Source: an uncultured Lachnospiraceae bacterium (GTDB taxonomy: Bacteria > Bacillota > Clostridia > Lachnospirales > Lachnospiraceae). From it: a DNA stretch of 14,267 bases. The position numbers and the translations under genes are program-made. The stretch is taken from assembly GCA_910586005.1 (NCBI GenBank), contig CAJUHG010000033.1:1-14267 (forward strand), read 5' to 3'. Below are positions 6,097-12,036 of the stretch, one piece after another (the stretch's first letter is position 1; the number at the start of each line of letters is the position of its first letter). The notes under the pieces are model-generated. The model ran no database searches and had not been told where the DNA came from. It was given only the letters and a program-made list of their open reading frames with translations.

Positions 6097-7444
6097 ACAA
6101 ATTTTAGCAATTATTTTGTTTGTTGCCATGTTCATACTTATCGTTATGGACAAAATTGAAAGACATTATGTAACATTGGGCTGTGGAATTTTAACAATTA
6201 TTGGCGTTTTTGGCATTGCCATGAAAAGTATGGAAGCAATCACTGAAACACTAAATATAAAAAGTATTTTTACACTAGGTTTCTGGTATACTGCTGGTAA
6301 TGCAGAGGAAAGTACTTCAGGAATTAACTGGGCTACTATTATTTTTATTGCAGGTATGATGGTTATGGTTGAAGGTATGGCAAAAGCGGGATTTTTCCGC
6401 TGGCTATGTATGAAGCTTGCAAAAATGGTTCATTACAAACCTATTCCACTATTTATAACCTTTATGCTTATGTCTGCATTCTTGGCAATGTTTATTGATA
6501 GCATTACAGTAATTCTATTTTTGGCAGCAGTAACCATTGAACTAGCAAAACTTCTGAAATTTGATCCTATTCCTATGATATTATCAGAAATTTTTTGCGC
6601 AAATTTAGGAGGTTCTGCTACTATGTGCGGAGATCCGCCTAATATTATAATTGGTACATCTCTTGGTTACTCCTTTGGGGATTTTATTACAAACACAGGT
6701 ATTATGGCAGGAATTAGTTTAATTCTTGTAGTAATTTATTATTTTGTAGTATTCCGCAAAGAACTTGCTGGAGAAAAATTATCTCAAGCAGATGTTGATG
6801 CTATGCCTGAACCCAAAGAAGCAATTACAAATAAACGAGATTTTGTGATAAGTTGTGTTATATTTTTCTGTGCAGTTGTTCTGCTTGTAACCCATGCGCA
6901 AACAGGTCTTACAGTAGCTTTTATTGGAGCTGTTATTGCAATTATTACACTAATAACTTCTGGCAGTTATGCTTTAAAATTGTTAAAACAAGTAGATTAT
7001 AAAACATTACTTTTCTTTATTGGTCTTTTTATGGTAGTTGGAGGACTAGAGCAAACAGGCATTCTAGAAATAATTGCTGGATATATTGGAACCGTTAGCA
7101 ATGGTAACTTAAGACTTATGGTTGCCATTATTATTTGGGTATCTGCAATTGCTAGTGCGTTTGTGGACAACATTCCTTTTGCTGCTACTATGATTCCAGT
7201 CATCAAAAGTCTTTCTGCTACGCAAGGGGTGGACCTTTCTACTCTTGCATGGGCACTTTCTATGGGGACAGATATCGGTGGTAGTGCAACTCCAATTGGT
7301 GCTTCTGCCAATGTAGTAGGTACATCTGTCGCCACAAAAAATGGCTATATCATTGGCTGGGGAAAATATTGTAAATCGGCTGCTCCTGCTACTATTATTG
7401 TAATATTAGTATCAATGGTATTTATTTTTATTCGTTACTGCTAG
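6086..7444 (+). CDS. ArsB/NhaD-type (ion transporter superfamily) permease
   Basis: A 452-residue membrane transporter with about 10-12 hydrophobic segments. It has the paired re-entrant-loop signatures of the ArsB/NhaD/P-protein group: GGSATMCGDPPNIIIGTS (175-192) in the first half, and DNIPFAATMIPV plus GGSATPIGASANVVGTS in the second. The two halves are therefore an internal duplication, as usual in this superfamily. A polar loop around 223-247 (ELAGEKLSQADVDAMPEPKE) separates them. Family members move arsenite, Na+/H+ or organic anions; the sequence does not say which. No arsenic genes (arsA, arsC, arsR) are nearby, so a Na+/H+ or anion role is at least as likely. The start chosen gives a proper N-terminal membrane helix and has GAGG eight bases upstream; a duplicated ATG context lies 49 bases upstream out of frame. 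Confidence 0.85.
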   Translation: MNIEQILAIILFVAMFILIVMDKIERHYVTLGCGILTIIGVFGIAMKSMEAITETLNIKSIFTLGFWYTAGNAEESTSGINWATIIFIAGMMVMVEGMAKAGFFRWLCMKLAKMVHYKPIPLFITFMLMSAFLAMFIDSITVILFLAAVTIELAKLLKFDPIPMILSEIFCANLGGSATMCGDPPNIIIGTSLGYSFGDFITNTGIMAGISLILVVIYYFVVFRKELAGEKLSQADVDAMPEPKEAITNKRDFVISCVIFFCAVVLLVTHAQTGLTVAFIGAVIAIITLITSGSYALKLLKQVDYKTLLFFIGLFMVVGGLEQTGILEIIAGYIGTVSNGNLRLMVAIIIWVSAIASAFVDNIPFAATMIPVIKSLSATQGVDLSTLAWALSMGTDIGGSATPIGASANVVGTSVATKNGYIIGWGKYCKSAAPATIIVILVSMVFIFIRYC

Positions 7445-7448
7445 TCAA

Positions 7449-7542
7449 TACCCCGCCACAAGCAACAGGGTAGATTTGTAAAACTGCAGCCACTTGGTTC
7501 ATTGTTCGCGGGAATAAAGCACCACTACATTTCTAGGTAGTG
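7449..7542. other. GC-richer hairpin tract between transporter and kinase-like genes, possible mobile-element remnant
   Basis: This ~95-base stretch is clearly richer in G and C than its surroundings. It begins with TACCC...GGGTA arms (7449-7453 and 7468-7472) and ends with a CACTAC/GTAGTG stem (7523-7528 and 7537-7542, loop ATTTCTAG). The terminal part, with AAAGCA before a hairpin and CAACAA after it, is built like an IS200/IS605-type right end. No transposase remnant can be read here, so origin is uncertain; a regulatory leader of the next gene is the alternative. Confidence 0.35.
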
Positions 7543-7567
7543 CAACAATAGATATGGAGGAAAATTC

Positions 7568-8170
7568 ATGGCAAAACAGACACTTATTTCTATCAGTCGT
7601 GAATTTGGCAGCGGCGGACATGAAATCGCCGAAAAAATAGCCAAAGACTTGGGATTAAAATTCTATGATCGAAGTATGTTAGATGAAATAGCAAATAACA
7701 TGAATGTAAAAGTAGAAGTTCTTGAAAAATATGATGAAGCACCCAGAAATTTTCTTCTGACAAGGCGAGTTGGCTCACATACCAATTCTATGGCAGAAAT
7801 TCTTTCAGAAATCCAATTTGATTTTATTAAGGATAAAGCTACATCTGGAGAATCCTTTGTAATTGTAGGACGTTGTGCAGAAACTGTTTTAAAGGATTAT
7901 GACTGCCTGATTTCCATATTTGTCAATGGAAATAAGCAACATAAATTAGAACGTGTCAAAGAAAAATATCATTTAAATGAAACAGATGCTCTTTTAAAAA
8001 TGGCAAGACATGATAAAAAGCGTAAACTATACCATAATAGACATTCTGATTACAAATGGGGAGATTCTAGATATTATGATTTATGTATCAATAGTAGCTC
8101 ATTAGGTGTAACAGGAACCGTTGATGTACTTGAATACTATATTCAAGAAAGAATCCATGCATATAAATAA
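7568..8170 (+). CDS. Cytidylate-kinase-like P-loop protein
   Basis: A 200-residue cytoplasmic protein of the cytidylate kinase-like family (Cytidylate_kin_2 / AAA_26 type). The N-terminus has the family phosphate-binding loop ISISREFGSGGHEIAEKIA (7-25), in which GSGG replaces the classical GKS/T. Next comes a FYDRSMLDEIA helix, then a GESFVIVGRCAE strand and motif (~93-106). Basic residues downstream (NGNKQHKLERVKEKY, ARHDKKRKLYHNRHSDYKWGDSRYYDLCINSS) form the usual lid region. True Cmk is slightly longer and has a canonical Walker A, so I do not call this the housekeeping enzyme; its substrate is unknown. GGAGG seven bases upstream supports the start. It follows the transporter on the same strand, but 123 bases of odd sequence separate them, so co-transcription is uncertain. 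Confidence 0.85.
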   Translation: MAKQTLISISREFGSGGHEIAEKIAKDLGLKFYDRSMLDEIANNMNVKVEVLEKYDEAPRNFLLTRRVGSHTNSMAEILSEIQFDFIKDKATSGESFVIVGRCAETVLKDYDCLISIFVNGNKQHKLERVKEKYHLNETDALLKMARHDKKRKLYHNRHSDYKWGDSRYYDLCINSSSLGVTGTVDVLEYYIQERIHAYK

Positions 8171-8213
8171 TAACATAATTTTTAGAAACATTACTTAATA
8201 TTTTACTTTTTTC

Positions 8214-8295
8214 AAAGTTCTTTTGATAGTTTCTTCAAATTAAGAAATAATTCCACAAATTAATTTCTTATTTGAAAAATTGTCAGAAGAACTTT
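8214..8295. terminator. Long AT-rich hairpin, probable terminator or boundary element
   Basis: Outer arms AAAGTTCTTTTGA (8214-8226) and TCAGAAGAACTTT (8283-8295) pair with a single G-T. Inner segments TCAAATTAAGAAAT and ATTTCTTATTTGA continue the stem with small bulges, down to AATT-CCACA-AATT at the tip. The result is an imperfect stem of more than 30 pairs closing on a 5-base loop, followed by T-rich sequence (TTAACTTTATTTT). It sits 44 bases after the kinase-like gene and just before the next promoter, suiting a terminator. Its length is unusual and would also fit a miniature inverted-repeat element. Confidence 0.5.
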
Positions 8296-8317
8296 TTAAC
8301 TTTATTTTAGGATTTTC

Positions 8318-8326
8318 TGATATAAT
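8318..8326 (+). promoter_or_regulatory. Extended -10 promoter of the second two-component operon
   Basis: TGATATAAT is a perfect extended -10 element (TG-n-TATAAT). No good -35 lies 17 bases upstream, which is acceptable for an extended -10 promoter. Transcription would start near 8333, giving a ~120-base leader made almost entirely of the duplicated segment described separately. Confidence 0.5.
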
Positions 8327-8331
8327 AAGAA

Positions 8332-8434
8332 AAATTTTTCTATAAAAAGTCTAAGAATACTTTTGAATGGTTTAAAATTTTTATTATTAAGTAAATTTTT
8401 CTATAAAAAATCTGAAAGTATTTTAACAGTTTAA
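8332..8434 (+). repeat. Duplicated ~42-base segment in the leader of the second two-component operon
   Basis: AAATTTTTCTATAAAAA at 8332-8348 recurs at 8393-8409, a 61-base offset. Similarity continues downstream as TCT..AA..A.TACTTTT...GTTTA-like sequence, to about 8374 and 8434 respectively. The copies flank spacer sequence and lie between the predicted transcription start and the ribosome binding site. A related CTATATAAAAAATCT occurs at 10481-10495 upstream of the polyphosphate polymerase gene, so the core may be a binding site for the regulator of this operon. Confidence 0.45.
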
Positions 8435-8454
8435 TCAGAAAGGTGGTATATTTC

Positions 8455-9129
8455 ATGAGATTATTACTTGCAGAAGACGAAAAAGAACTTTCAAAAGCGT
8501 TAGTTATTATATTAGAACGAAACAATTACTCTGTTGATGCAGTCTATGATGGAAAAGAAGCATTGGAATATTTAGAAAGTAATAATTATGATGCATTAAT
8601 TCTTGATATTATGATGCCCAAAATGGATGGTATTACTGTGCTTAAAACCATCCGAGCACAAGGAAATACCATACCCATTCTTCTTTTAACTGCAAAATCA
8701 GAAGTGGATGACAAGGTATCAGGCTTAGATTCTGGAGCAAACGACTATCTAACAAAACCTTTTGCTGCTAAAGAATTAGTAGCAAGAATACGCGTCATGA
8801 CTCGAGGACAAAACAGTGCTGTCAATGCTACGTTACATGCTGGAAATATCACCTTGGATTTAGCTTCTTTTGAGCTCTCCTCCCCCTCTGGAAGTTTTCG
8901 TTTGACAAATAAAGAATTTCAAATGATGGAAATGTTAATGGGCAATCCTAAACAATTAATTTCTACAGAACGTTTTATGGAAAGAATCTGGGGATATAAT
9001 AGTGATGCTGAAGTCAATGTAGTTTGGGTTTATATTTCTTACTTAAGGAAAAAGTTATCTGCTTTAAATGCCAATTTACAAATAAAGGCAGCTAGAAATT
9101 CAGGATACTTCTTGGAGGAACAATTATGA
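8455..9129 (+). CDS. OmpR-family response regulator (CusR-like)
   Basis: A 224-residue response regulator. The receiver has EDE (7-9), phospho-accepting Asp51 (LILDIMMPKMDG), Thr79 (LLLTAKS) and Lys101 (LTKPF). The C-terminal winged-helix domain contains the recognition-helix region VNVVWVYISYLRKKL. The final wing reads AARNSGYFLEE instead of the usual TVRGVGY-type sequence, a mild deviation in the DNA-contacting wing. I place the start at the ATG at 8455 because AAAGGTGG (8439-8446) lies eight bases upstream; an in-frame GTG at 8443 is inside that site. The stop overlaps the start of the kinase gene by ATGA, so the two are translationally coupled. It probably controls its own operon and perhaps the polyphosphate genes downstream. 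Confidence 0.95.
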   Translation: MRLLLAEDEKELSKALVIILERNNYSVDAVYDGKEALEYLESNNYDALILDIMMPKMDGITVLKTIRAQGNTIPILLLTAKSEVDDKVSGLDSGANDYLTKPFAAKELVARIRVMTRGQNSAVNATLHAGNITLDLASFELSSPSGSFRLTNKEFQMMEMLMGNPKQLISTERFMERIWGYNSDAEVNVVWVYISYLRKKLSALNANLQIKAARNSGYFLEEQL

Positions 9130-10379
9130 TAAAAAAATTACAAAGAAAGTTTATTGCTGTTTCTACATTTTCTATGTTATTAGTGCTTACTATTATTATT
9201 GGTATCATCAATATTTTAAATTACCAGAAAGTCATACAAGATGCAAAAAATATACTTTATATTTTGTCTGAAAATAATGGTAGTTTTCCAAAAATGAAGC
9301 CTTCACATGAAAAAGAAAATAACTTACAACCTCCACCAAAACCCAAAGATTTATTTCATAGAAATATCTCTCCTGAAATGCCATATGAATCCCGCTATTT
9401 TATTGTGATTTTAGACAAAGAAGGAAATATACATTCTACAGATACTTCAAAAGTTGCAGCTATTGATACTAATACCGCATCTAACTATGCAATACAAGTA
9501 TGGAAATCTGGAAAAACTTCTGGTTTTCTATCTAATTATCGTTATTTGCAGCAAAAAATGGAAGAAAATACATATTTTATTTTTCTGGATTGTGGAAGAA
9601 GTCTCTCTACTTTTCGTTCTTTTTTATTTAGTAGTATCTTTGTTTCTGTTCTTGGACTTATTTCTGTTTTAATTTTAGTTATTATTTTTTCAAAAATCGC
9701 TATGAAGCCTATTTCTGAGAGTTATGAAAAACAACGTTGTTTTATTACTGATGCAGGACATGAAATTAAAACACCACTTACAATTATCAATGCAAATACA
9801 GAAATTCTAGAAATGGAATATGGAGAAAATGAATGGATTCAAGGAATTCGCAAACAAACTATTCGTTTATCTAGCTTGACAAAGGACCTTATTTATCTTT
9901 CTCGTATGGAAGAGCCTAAAAATCAACTTCAAAAAATCGATTTTTCTATTTCAGATCTTTTAGAAGAAACCATACAATCTTTTCAGGTATTAGCAACTAC
10001 ACAAGAAAAATCATTTACTACCAATATCACTCCTCTGCTCTCCTACTATGGAGATGAAGCTTCCATTCAACAACTTATTTTTATTTTACTGGACAATGCC
10101 CTTAAATATTCTACAGAACATGGTTGTATTGATGTTGTATTGCAAAAAAAAGGAAAAAATATACAACTTTTTGTTTACAATACAGTTGAACATATCACAA
10201 ATGAAAATATCTCTCGTTTGTTTGAGCGTTTTTATCGAACAGATGCATCTAGAAATTCTGAAACGGGAGGATATGGGATTGGTCTTTCTATTGCTAGAGC
10301 AATTGTAGAAGCACACAAAGGAAAAATTACTGCTGATACCAGTGATGGACATTCCTTGCGAATTGCTATACTTTTATAA
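9126..10379 (+). CDS. Membrane sensor histidine kinase, HAMP-less, with degenerate G1 box
   Basis: A 417-residue sensor kinase. A first membrane helix (~11-31) is followed by an external domain of about 135 residues with a proline-rich stretch (NLQPPPKPKDLF, 66-77) and a PAS/Cache-like YFIVILDKEGNIHST segment. The second membrane helix (~166-189) leads directly into the H-box AGHEIKTPL with His212; no full HAMP domain is apparent between them. The ATPase domain has an N-box (LLDNALKYS, 321-329), an F-box (RLFERFYRTD, 364-373) and a G2 box (GGYGIGLS, 381-388). The G1 box reads YNTVEHI (351-357), with Asn-Thr-Val where Asp-x-Gly is expected; as I recall, related clostridial kinases share this. 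It partners the overlapping regulator. Three genes for polyphosphate/surface functions follow. Confidence 0.92.
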   Translation: MIKKLQRKFIAVSTFSMLLVLTIIIGIINILNYQKVIQDAKNILYILSENNGSFPKMKPSHEKENNLQPPPKPKDLFHRNISPEMPYESRYFIVILDKEGNIHSTDTSKVAAIDTNTASNYAIQVWKSGKTSGFLSNYRYLQQKMEENTYFIFLDCGRSLSTFRSFLFSSIFVSVLGLISVLILVIIFSKIAMKPISESYEKQRCFITDAGHEIKTPLTIINANTEILEMEYGENEWIQGIRKQTIRLSSLTKDLIYLSRMEEPKNQLQKIDFSISDLLEETIQSFQVLATTQEKSFTTNITPLLSYYGDEASIQQLIFILLDNALKYSTEHGCIDVVLQKKGKNIQLFVYNTVEHITNENISRLFERFYRTDASRNSETGGYGIGLSIARAIVEAHKGKITADTSDGHSLRIAILL

Positions 10380-10448
10380 TATTTTGGGCTGGTGAATGAT
10401 AATATGTATTTGTTTGTCAGCCACTTTTTCTTCATAAGTTTCTTTAAA

Positions 10449-10476
10449 ATGAAAAGGATTTTTCATAATTTTTTCT
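10449..10476 (+). terminator. Terminator candidate between the kinase and the polyphosphate polymerase genes
   Basis: ATGAAAA-GGAT-TTTTCAT (10449-10466) is a perfect 7-pair stem with a 4-base loop, followed by AATTTTTTCTTT. The U-tract fits an intrinsic terminator, but the stem has just one G-C pair, so it may only attenuate. A weaker GGCTG...CAGCC pairing lies just upstream (10386-10421). Confidence 0.4.
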
Positions 10477-10495
10477 TTATCTATATAAAAAATCT

Positions 10496-10509
10496 TTTGT
10501 GTACACAAA
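10496..10509. promoter_or_regulatory. 14-base perfect palindrome TTTGTGTACACAAA, operator candidate
   Basis: A perfect 14-base palindrome lies about 85 bases upstream of the polyphosphate polymerase start codon. Downstream of it, CTTAA-TATTT-TTAAG (10526-10540) is a second dyad, and TATAGT (10547-10552) could be a -10 box, though its -35 is poor. The palindrome has the form of a site for a dimeric repressor or activator; which one cannot be told. Confidence 0.4.
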
Positions 10510-10594
10510 TTTTTCACTTAATTCTCTTAATATTTTTAAGTTCATTTATAGTATGACAGTTATACTTGCTTCTAACAACAAGGAGGAAAATTCT

Positions 10595-11320
10595 ATGAAC
10601 TATAAAAATATTTTTGAACGTTATGAACTTAAATATCTACTTACACCTAAACAGAAAGATGCTATTTTTTCTGGTATGCAAAATTATATGCAAGGTGACC
10701 AATATCAAAATAGTACTATCTGTAATATTTATTTTGATACACCAGATTTTCTTTTAATTCGGCGTTCTTTAGAAAAACCACTCTATAAAGAAAAATTACG
10801 CATGCGCAGTTATGGCATTTCTAAGCCAGATAGTACCATATTTGTGGAATTAAAAAAGAAATATAAGTCTGTGGTATATAAGCGACGTACTTCTATGACA
10901 CAATCCCAAGCAGAACATTATTTGTGTAAAGGTTATTCACTAAAACATTCTTCACAGATTACGCGTGAAATTGATTATTTTTGTGATTTTTATCAAAATC
11001 TCCAACCAGCCGTATTTCTCTCCTACCAACGAGAAGCATTTTCTGGTATTTATGAAGAAGATTTGCGCATTACTTTTGATGAAAATATTTTATGGCGCCA
11101 AGAACAACTATCCTTGTGCACGGGTATTTATGGAACAGCTATTTTGCCACCAGGTACAACACTAATGGAAATTAAAACAGCAGGTGCTATGCCTTTATGG
11201 CTAACAAAAATACTTTCTGAACATCACATTTATAAGACATCTTTTTCTAAATATGGAAAAGCCTATGAGGCTATTTTACAAGCACGTTTACATCATACAG
11301 GAGGATTATGTTATGCTTAA
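10595..11320 (+). CDS. VTC-domain polyphosphate polymerase
   Basis: A 241-residue protein consisting of a single VTC domain, the catalytic tunnel fold of yeast Vtc4 that polymerises the gamma-phosphate of ATP into polyphosphate. The basic tunnel-lining motifs appear in order: ERYELKYLL (8-16), KEKLRMRSYG (65-74), FVELKKKYKSVVYKRR (83-98), SYQREAF (143-149), RITFDENI (158-165), the acidic metal-binding strand LMEIKTAGAMPLW (190-202), and TSFSKYGKAYEA (215-226). No SPX or membrane part is attached, so the enzyme should be cytoplasmic or held at the membrane by a partner. The start at 10595 is set by AAGGAGG eight bases upstream; an in-frame ATG at 10499 has no ribosome site and adds unrelated residues. 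The stop overlaps the DUF4956 start by 8 bases, implying coupled synthesis of the two proteins. Confidence 0.88.
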   Translation: MNYKNIFERYELKYLLTPKQKDAIFSGMQNYMQGDQYQNSTICNIYFDTPDFLLIRRSLEKPLYKEKLRMRSYGISKPDSTIFVELKKKYKSVVYKRRTSMTQSQAEHYLCKGYSLKHSSQITREIDYFCDFYQNLQPAVFLSYQREAFSGIYEEDLRITFDENILWRQEQLSLCTGIYGTAILPPGTTLMEIKTAGAMPLWLTKILSEHHIYKTSFSKYGKAYEAILQARLHHTGGLCYA

Positions 11321-12008
11321 TGAAGTTTTTAAAGGAATATTTGAGACCAGTGCCACACCTGCCATTCAAGTGGGACAATTTTTATTATGTCTTATAATAT
11401 CACTTTTTATTGGTATTTTTCTAGCTGTTGTCTACACTTACAAAAACAATTATACACAAAGTTTTGTAATTACTCTTGCACTCATTCCAGCCATCGTCTG
11501 TGTAGTTATTTTACTGGTAAATGGAAATATTGGTGCTGGTGTGGCAGTAGCTGGAGCATTTAATTTAGTACGTTTTCGCTCTGTAGCAGGTTCCGCCAAA
11601 GAAATTTGTGCTATTTTTTTAGCTATGGGAGCTGGACTAACTGCAGGTATGGGATATCTAGGCTATGCCATTTTATTTTCACTTATACTAGCTTTAGGAA
11701 ATTTGCTTTATACGCAGATTGGATTTGGAGTATCTAAAAAAGCTGCTTTCCATAAAACATTGCATATTACTATTCCAGAAGATTTAGATTATACACATGT
11801 ATTTGATGAAATATTAAATACATACACCTCAAAATGTAATGTACTCAATGTAAAAACCACCAACATGGGAAGTCTATTCAAATTAACATATCAGATAACA
11901 TTAAAAGATTTGGCAGAAGAAAAGAAATTTATTGATGAACTTCGCTGCAGAAATGGAAATTTGGAAATATCACTTTCACATCAAGAGACAACTGCTTATG
12001 AGTTATAA
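11313..12008 (+). CDS. DUF4956 membrane protein, probable partner of the polyphosphate polymerase
   Basis: A 231-residue protein with about four membrane segments (~18-42, 48-68, 74-90 and 103-135) and a cytoplasmic C-terminal domain of ~90 residues. The family signature GAGVAVAGAFNLVRFRSVAGSAKEICAIF is complete, including the basic NLVRFRS, followed by the glycine-rich AMGAGLTAGMGYLGYA helix. The C-terminal part (HITIPEDLDYTHVFDEIL...KTTNMGSLFKLTYQITL) reads as an alternating alpha/beta ferredoxin-like fold. The start at 11313 follows AGGAGG by eight bases and overlaps the end of the polymerase gene; a longer reading from 11253 has no ribosome site. DUF4956 genes commonly neighbour VTC-domain genes in Firmicutes. 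By analogy with the membrane part of the yeast VTC complex, it may anchor the enzyme or pass the chain through the membrane. That role is inference. Confidence 0.85.
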   Translation: MLNEVFKGIFETSATPAIQVGQFLLCLIISLFIGIFLAVVYTYKNNYTQSFVITLALIPAIVCVVILLVNGNIGAGVAVAGAFNLVRFRSVAGSAKEICAIFLAMGAGLTAGMGYLGYAILFSLILALGNLLYTQIGFGVSKKAAFHKTLHITIPEDLDYTHVFDEILNTYTSKCNVLNVKTTNMGSLFKLTYQITLKDLAEEKKFIDELRCRNGNLEISLSHQETTAYEL

Positions 12009-12036
12009 AAAAGATTTTTAGGAAAGAAGGAATTAT

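Noticed and set aside
6086..7444. Calling the transporter an arsenite pump (ArsB)
   Set aside because: The fold family is shared with Na+/H+ and organic anion carriers, and no arsenic resistance genes accompany it.
7568..8170. Calling the P-loop protein the housekeeping cytidylate kinase (cmk)
   Set aside because: The phosphate-binding loop is GSGG-type without GK(S/T), typical of the cytidylate-kinase-like family whose substrate is not settled.
8443..8454. Upstream GTG start for the second response regulator
   Set aside because: The GTG lies inside the AAAGGTGG ribosome site that correctly positions the ATG at 8455, and receiver domains normally begin right at that Met.
10499..10594. N-terminal extension of the VTC polymerase
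   Set aside because: The added 32 codons overlap the palindrome and promoter-like sequences, lack a ribosome site, and precede a perfectly spaced AAGGAGG for the ATG at 10595.
11253..11312. N-terminal extension of DUF4956
   Set aside because: The extension is just the polymerase gene in another frame; AGGAGG directs the start at 11313.
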